A stretch of 30,683 bases of DNA, taken from positions 1-30,683 of the forward strand of contig JAUCBJ010004580.1 of the NCBI GenBank assembly GCA_032718475.1, read 5' to 3'. Of this stretch, positions 20,914-28,682 are shown piece by piece (within the stretch, counting starts at the first letter, position 1; every line of letters starts with the position of its first letter). Position numbers and translations under genes: made by a program. The notes beneath the pieces are model-generated. The model did no database searches. It was not told the origin of the DNA and saw only the letters and a program-made list of their open reading frames with translations. The stretch comes from Nemertoderma westbladi (lineage: Eukaryota; Xenacoelomorpha; Nemertodermatida; Nemertodermatidae).

Positions 20914-21126
20914 AAATAAATGTTATAGTACATTATGATAATGCTCTCCATAGTGAAAAATATCAACCGCCCCTATTGGGGCTCGAACTCGGTACCTAGG
21001 TTTCAAACTTCCGGTTATCATCAGCCGAGTGTGTGTCCTAAGACCACTGAGCTACCAGGGCGGTAGAAGATTTATTCACTTTGGAGTGGGCTATCATATA
21101 TAGGCCTTTTACAGTCACTCATAGGA
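20914..21126 (-). mobile_element. tRNA-derived SINE-like insert inside retrotransposon copy B
   Basis: On the - strand, 20967-21063 resembles a tRNA. It has a CCGCCCTGG start, an A-box TAGCTCAGTGG (21044-21054), a B-box-like GAGTTCGAGCC (about 20981-20990) and a GGGGCGG end able to pair with the start as an acceptor stem. The T stem pairs poorly and there is no plausible clean cloverleaf, so it is a tRNA-derived element or tRNA pseudogene rather than a working tRNA. A ~50-nt AT-rich tail follows on the - strand side (20914-20966). No clean target-site duplication was seen, and the insertion coincides with loss of about 100 nt of host element. Confidence 0.65.
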
Positions 21127-22082
21127 AAGCGCAGAGGTACTCTCACCAGATGGTGAAACTGAGTTTTTCTCAATCCTGGCTCGGGTACTTCAAGGTGACA
21201 CATTAGCACCATTACTATTTGTAATTGTGCTGGATTACGCAATGAGGACGGCCACAAAGGGTGAAAATCTGGGATTCACACTTCAAGAACACAGAAGTAG
21301 TAGATATCCGGCAACTACAGTCACAGACACCGACTTTGCGGATGACATCGCCCTGCTCTCTAATACCCTAGCAGATGCACAGCTTCTACTAAATAAAGTA
21401 GAGAGGGCTGCTAAGGAGGTTGGATTGCATATAAAATGCTACCAAGACCGAATTCATGACCTTTAATGTTGATGGAAACTTGACAACCATTGACAATAAT
21501 CAACTAAGGAAGGTTGACGACTTCCAGTACCTTGGATCATGGATAGAGAGTAGCAAAAAGGTCATAGAAGTTAGGAAAGCAAAGGCTTGGGTAGCTCTAT
21601 CAAAAAGAATACCATCTAGAAATCAGATCTCCCCAGGCACCTGAAGACTCTAAGTTCTTTCGAGCCACAGTGGAAAGTGTATTTTTATACGGGGGTGAGA
21701 CCTGGACACTGACTAAATCACTTGAACAACGAATTGATGGTTGCTATACAAGACTACTAAGGGCAGCCCTAAACATCAGCTGGAGACAACACATGACAAA
21801 CGCCGAGCTTTATGGTACAATACCACCTGTATCAACCACCCTCCGTGAACGCAGATTAAGTTTCAGTGGGCACTGCTGGCGAAGTAAAGACGAGGTCATA
21901 CCAGATCTACTTTTCTGGCAACCAACTCATGGAAAGCGTAGTCGCGGACGACCGGCCATAACATATATAGATCAACTTGAAAGGGATACTGAACTTGGGA
22001 GAAAAGAAATTGCGACAACTACAGTATGGAGAATCGGGAAGCCTGGAAGGATCTCATTTCCACTATCCGAGTTCGCTCGACT

Positions 22083-22097
22083 TAGTAGTAGTAGTAG
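22083..22097 (+). repeat. (TAG)5 3' tail of the LINE
   Basis: Five TAG triplets directly follow the last sense codons VRST of the retrotransposon; the first TAG is the stop. Short 3' tandem repeats instead of a poly(A) tail are known from several non-LTR clades and mark the 3' end of the element. Confidence 0.7.
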
Positions 22098-22869
22098 TCA
22101 TATATTAATTGTGATTTTATTTCTCATATAATCCAATTCATATGCTATATTTTATTTTAATTAAATCCATCAGTTCTGTGTACCAAATTGTTTCTAGACA
22201 ACGATTTAATCGAATATTTTAATTTTATTTTATATTTTATTTGAACCCTTAAAGCTTAAACTGTGTACTTATTTTCCCTACGTGTAGTGTAAACTAATCC
22301 ATGTAAATTTATGTGTTCTAATGTCTTGACCTATGTTACATACCGTACTGTTTTTATAGCCATGGATTTATCTAATATTTTACAAAATGTTATCAGTTTC
22401 ATTACTTTACTAAACGTTTGCTACACGTATACTGTACATACATACATACCGGTAATACATATTATTTACTTTCAGTTTGACCTTTCCAGTAATTGGTTTC
22501 TCTATCGATTTGTACGGGTGCCATAAGCATTTAGCTTTCTTTACCCTCAACTATTAAACATAAACATTAATAGATTTATATACTGTATATATATAATATC
22601 TTGTTTGTGACAAATTTTAATAAATTGAAATTAAATTTAATTAATTAATTTTTATGTAGACCTACAGTACAATGTATATTTACAAAATCACAGATGACAC
22701 CAGTTTGTGTGATAAGATATCCCTTCACCCTAACTAAACAGATAAATAATTTAACTACTGTACAGTAGGTCCCCCAACTGGTCCTGAGTCATGTAATAGA
22801 AGTGAGGGTTACAGCGCTGTGGGTCTGGTGAGTCACAGAGGCCGTCTGGAGATGGTCCCGCCGTCGCTA
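22098..22869. other. AT-rich non-coding stretch
   Basis: No gene is recognised. The sequence is AT-rich up to about 22760 and becomes GC-richer where the - strand LINE fragment begins. The short ORF at 22311-22526 has no recognisable domain or start context. The missing 5' exon(s) of Asterix could not be found here. Confidence 0.4.
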
Positions 22870-22879
22870 GGATGGACGT

Positions 22880-23350
22880 GGTGTTACCACGTTACCGAGG
22901 CCACTGGATGGTAGCTGTGGCCTCGCTCCTTCACCTCGTTGTAGATCATGTTCTTTCGTCGTCCTGCTCCCTGCGCTGTCTACCCCCCAGTCTGGTGAAT
23001 ATGACCTTGAGCCAGAGGATCTACCACTGTGGCACCCCAGATGAGGCTTCGGCCCTGGGACCATGGTACCAGGGTCACTCCATATACCCTCTTCCCGTCA
23101 TTCCTACAGAGGCCTGAGGGCTCCAGATGGAGGGAATCCCACAGCTGACCAATGCCCGTCTCACTATGTTATTCAACATCGTATGGCGGGTGAGTCTGTC
23201 AGCGCTCTTCCGGCAGGAATATCCGTGGAGGCCATTTGCGCTATTACTGGTCTTCCACATCGATCGAAGGTGTGAGGTTCCACAACTTTGCATCCAAGGC
23301 GAGTGGCGATGGAGATGCGGAACTGGCGATGCGGAGATGCAGAGCTTAAG
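22880..23350 (-). mobile_element. decayed LINE C-terminal fragment
   Basis: The - strand shows, across several frames, a protein order typical of the C-terminal part of many invertebrate non-LTR element ORFs. It reads ATRLGCKVVEPHTFDRCG (about 23255-23310), then NGLHGYSCRKSADRL with RH and LN following (about 23170-23235), [23 protein letters not shown] (DGKR at 23088-23099), [19 protein letters not shown] (about 23020-23080), PLAQGHIHQ, and HSYHPVA (about 22900-22925). At least two frameshifts and internal stops separate these blocks. It is GC-rich compared with its surroundings, and its family differs from the LINE at 19336-22097. The function is lost. Confidence 0.75.
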
Positions 23351-23792
23351 TTCTAATGAGGCGCTAGGAAGAGCATCGATTCAGCAGCGAACGGTGGGGT
23401 CGGTGAGGGAGAGGTCTAGGGGTGAAGCTACGAGTCGCAGAATGGCGCGACTCTCCTCGTGGACTCGTGGATAGGCTCTTTGACTCGACACAGTGGACGG
23501 GGGTGACGAATCTTGAGGAAGGGAGGCGTTGCGCATCACATGGGCCAACTCCTTGTCTGGTCCTGGAGACGCCTCTGCTAAAATATTTTTATTCGAAATT
23601 TATTTGTATACAATGATTCACATTTACAATTGACAGCGTGATTAATGTTAGGGGTAGCATTGCTGCGAATAATATCATTAATTGATAAAAATTTAAATTA
23701 AATTCTCAACAATTAATTCCATTGTTATTTTTAACTTTTAGGGTTTGCGGTTATATATTAATTAATTGCTTTTAAATTTTTGTTTGTTTCAG
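23351..23792. other. sequence upstream of the Asterix exon, including intron end
   Basis: The first ~230 nt are GC-rich and may continue the - strand LINE fragment, but I cannot read a domain there. From about 23590 the sequence is AT-rich and ends in a good 3' splice site: a T-rich tract then TTTGTTTCAG ending at 23792. The intron donor lies outside what I could identify. Confidence 0.45.
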
Positions 23793-24054
23793 ATATCGTA
23801 TTCCTGGTGAGGGTGTAGTCGACGACCCGACACCAGATTACATGAACCTACTGGGGATGTTGTTCTCCATGGCGGGTCTCATGTTTAAATGGAAGTGGTC
23901 CGCTTGGGCTGCAGTCTACTGCGCCTTCATCGGGTTCTCCAACTCCAGGGCCAGCGAGGATTCCAAACAGACACTCAGCAGTTTCATGTTAAGCGTCAGC
24001 GCAGTTGTTATGAGTTACCTACAAAATCCTCAACCAATGACACCTCCTTGGTAA
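23793..24054 (+). CDS. Asterix (WDR83OS) 3'-terminal exon
   Basis: This exon encodes the last ~87 residues of Asterix, a small ER membrane protein. With CCDC47 it forms the PAT complex, an intramembrane chaperone at the ribosome-bound translocon for multipass proteins. The family signature is plain: [37 protein letters not shown], then [19 protein letters not shown] and the invariant end PMTPPW before TAA (24052-24054). Two or three hydrophobic helices are visible. The exon opens after a TTTGTTTCAG acceptor with one base completing a split codon, then YRIPGEGVV. The N-terminal exon(s), expected to code about 20 residues, were not found in the window; they may lie further upstream, beyond the repeats. 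It is the only gene here with evidence of an intron. The TGG-TAA end is also the first unit of a minisatellite. Confidence 0.93.
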
Positions 24055-25384
24055 CAAATTAGTAGTTCCTAGGTGGAAACAAACTAGTAACTTATTGTTA
24101 ACAAACTAGTAACTTATTGGTAACAAACTGGTAATAAAGTGGTAACAAACTAGTAACTTATTGGTAACAAACTAGTTGTTTATTGGTAACAAACTATTAA
24201 CACATTGGTAACAAACTATTATCTCATTGGTAACAAACTATTATCTCATTGGTAACAGACTAGTAACTTATTGGTAACAAACTAGTAGTTTATTGGTAAC
24301 AAAATAGTAATACATTGGTAGCAAACTAGTATCTTATTGGTAACAAACTAGTTGTTTATTGGTAACAAACTATTAACACATTGGTAACAAACTATTATCT
24401 CATTGGTAACAAACTATTATCTCATTGGTAACAGACTAGTAACTTATTGGTAACAAACTAGTAGTTTATTGGTAACAAAATAGTAATACATTGGTAGCAA
24501 ACTAGTATCTTATTGGTAACAAACTAGTTGTTTATTGGTAACAAAATAGTAATACATTGGTAACAAACTAGTAGTTTATTGGTAACAAACTATTATCTCA
24601 TTGGTAACAGACTAGTAACTTATTGGTAACAAACTAGTAGTTTATTGGTAACAAAATAGTAATACATTGGTAGCAAACTAGTATCTTATTGGTAACAAAC
24701 TAGTTGTTTATTGGTAACAAAATAGTAATACATTGGTAACAAACTAGTAGTTTATTGGTAACAAACTATTATCTCATTGGTAACAGACTAGTAACTTATT
24801 GGTAACAAACTAGTAGTTTATTGGTAACAAAATAGTAATACATTGGTAACAAACTAGTAACTTATTGGTAACAAACTATTAAGACATTTGTATTGATCTA
24901 CAGTAGTAACTCTTTAATAACAAACTAGTATTTAATTGTTGTTTGTTACCAACTATGAGCTACTATTATAGTGACTCTTGTTAAAAAAAAACTAGTGTTT
25001 TGCAATTCATTATTAATAACACCCTTGGTAACAAACTAGCAACTTATTGTTAACAAACTAGTAACAAATTGGTAAAACAATAGTAACTTATTGCCAACAA
25101 ACTCGTCCCTCATTGGTAACTCACTAGTAACTTAGACATAGAAAGATCCCGGGGTCTAACGGCCGAAGAACATTTATATTTATTTTATCTTTCTTTAACA
25201 AACCAGTAGGCCTACCTTGGTAACAAACTCGTAACTGTTTGTTATCAAACAAGTAACAAACTTAACTAACTTATTATACTATTAACTAACTAACTTATTA
25301 TAGGTAACTAACTTTATTGGGATAAAATTAAACTAGTAACTCTTAAGTAACAAACTAATAAATACATTGGTAACAAACTAGTAG
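24049..25384 (+). repeat. 22-bp minisatellite in the Asterix 3' region, array part 1
   Basis: The unit is about GGTAACAAACTAGTAACTTATT, 22 bp. The first unit overlaps the TGG TAA codons of Asterix. Between 24251 and about 24890 a higher-order period of 176 bp (8 units) is marked by GGTAACAGACTAGTAACTT at 24251, 24427, 24603 and 24779. After about 24890 the units become degenerate and spaced out. An AATAAA at 24133-24138 lies inside the array and could end the Asterix mRNA. The repeat has no coding capacity. Confidence 0.95.
24133..24138 (+). terminator. candidate poly(A) signal for Asterix
   Basis: AATAAA lies about 80 nt after the stop codon, created by a variant minisatellite unit (GGTAATAAAGT). 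It is the nearest canonical signal to the gene. Confidence 0.4.
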
Positions 25385-25786
25385 TCAAAAAACTTTTTTT
25401 TATTCAATCATAACATAACGTAACGTAGGCCTAACACTAGTTATATGTTTAGCAAGCATGAAAAATCTCGTTGAATTTCATTCATTTTCGACAAAGTTAT
25501 TGTTGAACATAGAAAAATTATATTATCTAAAATAGCGGGAAGGTTTGAATTGTTCCTTTTGTTTGTTTGAATTGTTTAAACACCCATATCTCAGAATAAA
25601 GTTTTTTCATGAAAAAGGCTATTTCTCCGCCAATTTTAACTGAAATGAGTTGAAATTAGGTACACTTGTTAAGAATATCTTTCTCCATACTTCTTCTGAA
25701 CAAATTTGGTTGGAAATGCCCTGGAGCCTTTTTATATAAAAAAGGCCAAAAAAGTCCCTTTTTGGGGCCTTTTTGTTCTAAAAAGT
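25385..25786. mobile_element. unique insert interrupting the 22-bp minisatellite
   Basis: About 400 bp without the 22-bp unit separates array parts 1 and 2. It ends in a hairpin with arms AAAAAGGCC (25739-25747) and GGCCTTTTT (25766-25774). Parts of it (ATCTCAGAATAAAG, TTTTAACTGAAATGAGTTGA) look like interspersed-repeat sequence, but no class can be assigned. An insertion of a non-autonomous element into the array is the simplest reading. Confidence 0.4.
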
Positions 25787-26200
25787 ACCAACAAACTAGT
25801 AATACATTGGTAGCAAACTAGTAACTTATTGGTAACAAACTAGTAGTTTATTGGTAACAAAATAGTAATACATTGGTAGCAAACTAGTATCTTATTGGTA
25901 ACAAACTAGTAGTTTATTGGTAACAGACTACTAATATATTGCTAGCAAACTAGTAACTTATTGGTAACAAACTAGTAGTTTATTGGTAACAAACTAGTAA
26001 TACATTGGTAACAAACTAGTAAGTTATTAGTAACAAACTAGTAATACATTGGTAACAAAATAGTAGCCTAATACATTGGTAGCAAACTAGTAACTTATTG
26101 GTCTCAAACTAGTAATACATTGGTAACAAACTAGTAACTTATTGGTAACAACCTAGTAACTCATTGGTGACAAAAAATATTTATACATTGGTAAAAATCT
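25787..26200 (+). repeat. 22-bp minisatellite, array part 2
   Basis: The same CAAACTAGTAATACATTGGTA unit resumes after the insert, with variants AACTTATT, AGTTTATT and ATACATT. It degenerates at about 26170-26200 (GACAAAAAATATTTATACATT). Confidence 0.93.
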
Positions 26201-26828
26201 TGTATAAGTTCCATTCATAGATTTGGTGTCCTCAGCAGTTAGAGCCCTACATGGACTCCCATGGAGTACTGGTTCTACTGCTGCCCTAAATAGTCGAATC
26301 GAAACATTGTCGTCTTATTGCCCCCTGAACATTTACCCCCGATGACATCAAAGCCCCCTCTTTCCTTTATATTGTTTTTTGTACATTTTAATAATATTCA
26401 AGTTATAATGTTCGCGTCATCTGCAAACTGCAAAAATAACTCAGTTTCGCCGGTAAATACTTTGGGAAAGTCAATAAAATTGGAGAATAATATCAACGTC
26501 CTGTCAGAGCGGCCTGGGAACTCAGGACCCAACTCTAAGCCAGACAACTAGTATCCTGGAGAACTCGTTCCTTTCCTAGGCACCTCAGGCCAGGCCACTC
26601 GTGTCTGAATTTTGCGAACTTTTTTTTGCCAAGGGTACAGAGAGTGGCGTCCTAAACCTTAAATAAAAACGCATGACGTAACCAGTCATGTGATCCATGT
26701 CATTCACGATCAAGACCCTTCGGGTTGAGGGAAATAATGTCAAATAACAGTTTTAATTAAGTCTGACCTACAAACCTTAAATCTGAAGTTGTAAGGACCT
26801 GATTCAGCGATTCAGCATTCAGGAGACC
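26201..26828. other. non-coding stretch between minisatellites
   Basis: No gene is supported. A - strand reading at about 26404-26458 gives ELFLQFADDANIIT, which resembles a reverse-transcriptase motif C box but lacks supporting flanking motifs. The + strand ORF at 26318-26551 is its complement and looks spurious. Confidence 0.4.
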
Positions 26829-27122
26829 AGTTGTCAGGTCACGAGTTGTCCGGACACGAGTTGACCGGTCACGAGTTGTCCGGGCACGAGTTGTCAGGTC
26901 ACGAGTTGTCCGGACACGAGTTTTACGGACACGAGTTATCCGGACACGAGTTGTCCGGACACGAGTTGACCGGGCACGGGTTGCAAGGACACGAGTTGTC
27001 AGGTCACGAGTTGTGCGGACACGAGTTGTCCGGACACGAGTTGTCCGGACACGAGTTGTCAGGTCACGAGTTGTCCGGACACGAGTTGTCCTGACACGAG
27101 TTATCCGGACACGAGTTGTCCA
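26829..27122 (+). repeat. 15-bp minisatellite, about 20 units
   Basis: The unit is CACGAGTTGTCCGGA with variants CAGGT, TGACC, GGGCA and TTATC. Because 15 is divisible by 3, all copies stay in phase and more than one frame is open. One reads as a repeated SGHEL pentapeptide (87 codons) and another as RTRVV. There is no promoter, splice or conservation signal to support a protein. Confidence 0.93.
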
Positions 27123-27934
27123 GGTACTGATTTTTTACTTCCAATTGGATTCGATCTATGAGGTAACATGGTCAACATGGGTGCAACATTTACCATTCCA
27201 AAACTTTCCATAATACTTAATTTTAATTGGCTACTTAAGTTGGACCTTAATCCTTGAGAAACTGTCAATAAATAATTGTGTTTGCCCGGGCTTGCACCGA
27301 CTTGTATATTAGTGGGCGTCTATGGCGTTCATTGCCTGTCTCAGCTGGCATACAGCTGGTATCGCCTTTAACATCGTATTAATCTATGTTGCTGGAGCCT
27401 ATACTGCTCTCTCTGTGGCTTGCATAATATGCCAGTCAGCCAGCTCTTAGCAACATAGCAATCACACTGTACACCCACAAATTTATTGGTTAACCACGTC
27501 AGCTGAGCGAAGGAAATTACTTGGCTGCCCAAATATAAATCACTTGTGAACCTCACAAACCTAAATCCGGCTCTGTACCTTGGCTTTTCTTGGATTTGTT
27601 TAGTAGATTTAATTGAACCTTTTGTTTTGTTTTCAAAAGAAATCCTTTAAAATTCTGTTTATTATTAGAAAGGCTTTCTATTTATAAAATTAAGTTGTCC
27701 TTTCGAGCTTTGATCACAATTAGGTGTGTCATCTTCATATACTGATCCGATTAAAATACACAAATCTGTAAATATAATTATATTTGGCTAACTGCTGTAT
27801 AAAAGGCTGATTATTTTGGTTATCCATCACACTTCCAATATATTCGCATCTCTTCACCAACTACAAATATATCCTGTACAGATTTATTGTGATTCCGTTG
27901 GGCGATTGTTCGACAAACCTCCTCCCCCAGTATA
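27123..27934. other. 5' flank and promoter region of SRP14
   Basis: No gene is recognised upstream of 27790. The last part contains a TATA-like box at 27798-27806 and a pyrimidine-rich CCTCCTCCCCCAG just before the SRP14 start, which could be either 5' UTR or a 3' splice site of a leader intron. Confidence 0.45.
27798..27806 (+). promoter_or_regulatory. TATA box candidate for SRP14
   Basis: TATAAAAGG lies about 130 nt before the SRP14 ATG. A start site ~30 nt downstream would leave a 5' UTR of about 100 nt. The match to the consensus is good; use is inferred from position only. Confidence 0.45.
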
Positions 27935-28300
27935 ATGGTGCTAGTAGATACTGATCAGTTCCTTTCCGAACTCACCAAGTTATTCCAAAGAAGCCGCGAG
28001 CGGGGCGCGGTTACCATTACGATGAAACCGTGGGACGGTCGGGACAAACCGAAACCGCGGCACATTCGAGACACTCCCGCCGGTCCCATCGCCCCTCCGA
28101 CAGCTCCGGCCACCGGACCGGACGACAGTAAGTGTTTAGTTCGCGCTAGCGACGGCAAAAGGAAGATTAGCACTGTGGTTAGCTACAAGGATATCAACAA
28201 GTTTCAGATATCATATAATACTCTCCTCAAAGCCAATATTGATGGTCTAAAGAAAAAGGGGAAACAGGACAAAGGGAAAATTAAACCTATAAAAACATAA
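27935..28300 (+). CDS. signal recognition particle 14 kDa protein (SRP14)
   Basis: A 121-residue protein that with SRP9 binds the Alu domain of SRP RNA and slows elongation during ER targeting in the cytosol. The family match is clear along the whole length: MVLVDTDQFLSELTKLFQR (helix 1), the GAVTITMKPWDGR strand and basic loop, KCLVRASDGKRKISTVVS, then KDINKFQISYNTLLKAN, and a lysine-rich C-terminal tail (KKKGKQDKGKIK). The loop between the first strands (about residues 45-69) is Pro/Ala-rich and roughly ten residues longer than the human one. The whole protein is in one exon, whereas vertebrate SRP14 is split. The start is chosen at the first ATG, which aligns with the conserved MVL N-terminus. 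It could be the functional gene or an intact retrocopy; the intact frame and TATA box favour a functional gene. Confidence 0.95.
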   Translation: MVLVDTDQFLSELTKLFQRSRERGAVTITMKPWDGRDKPKPRHIRDTPAGPIAPPTAPATGPDDSKCLVRASDGKRKISTVVSYKDINKFQISYNTLLKANIDGLKKKGKQDKGKIKPIKT

Positions 28301-28682
28301 TACATTAACTTTTGCTATATCTCATACTGTCGTAGTATTTATTATAATTACCGGAGTTTTATAACTCGACTGAAAAATTTATAGGCGAGTGGCAAACTAT
28401 TGGTAGTTTTTATTTAATACAAGGCGGAAGGACTTTGGGTGCTGATTACTTACGTTGTGGAGGTTTTTATTTAAGTAAACCGATAAAAAAAAACTGTTAG
28501 TCATTTTTCCTGCAAAAAATTGAGAATTTAATATTTTAAATTATATTTGGTGTTTTAAGTGTTTTTTTCATATATTGTTCAAACTGGGTAGGCCTATTTA
28601 GATTTTAGCCGGAATTGTTGTACCGGTATTGTCTACTAGTTCAGTAGTATTTGCTTTATAACTTGTTCCGTTTGTTGTGACC
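28301..28682. other. spacer between SRP14 and fukutin
   Basis: AT-rich and without a gene. No canonical AATAAA was found for SRP14 here; variant signals are possible. It contains a TAGGCCTA word at 28589-28596 and an ACCGGTA word near 28622. Confidence 0.5.

Larger units (their letters stand above)
20430..22097 (+). mobile_element. non-LTR retrotransposon fragment, copy B (RT plus C-terminal domain, broken)
   Basis: This copy repeats copy A from KIYDKTLPIE onward with only a few differences, then continues beyond the point where copy A stops. It has an independent frameshift near 20687-20690, and roughly 100 nt including RT motif A are replaced by a tRNA-like insert (about 20914-21126). The FADD box is at about 21335-21346, with a one-base frame break at about 21435. 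The C-terminal region (21670-22080) reads ESVFLYGGETWTLTKSLEQR, RERRLSFSGHCWRS and GKRSRGRPAITYIDQLERD. After another one-base frame break near 22030 it ends in VRST and a TAG stop within a (TAG)5 tail. It is not capable of making an intact protein. Confidence 0.88.

Noticed and set aside
20967-21063. Functional tRNA gene on the - strand
   Set aside because: A- and B-boxes and the acceptor stem are present, but the T stem pairs badly and the A-B distance is long; it is better read as a tRNA-derived SINE-like insert.
22867-23474. Several overlapping ORFs on both strands of the GC-rich island
   Set aside because: They are fragments or shadows of a decayed - strand LINE ORF with frameshifts.
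26318-26551. 77-codon + strand ORF
   Set aside because: No start context or domain; it is the complement of a possible RT relic.
26831-27094. Open frame of repeated SGHEL pentapeptides
   Set aside because: It is entirely a 15-bp minisatellite whose period is a multiple of three, so open frames are expected by default; there is no start, splice or family evidence.
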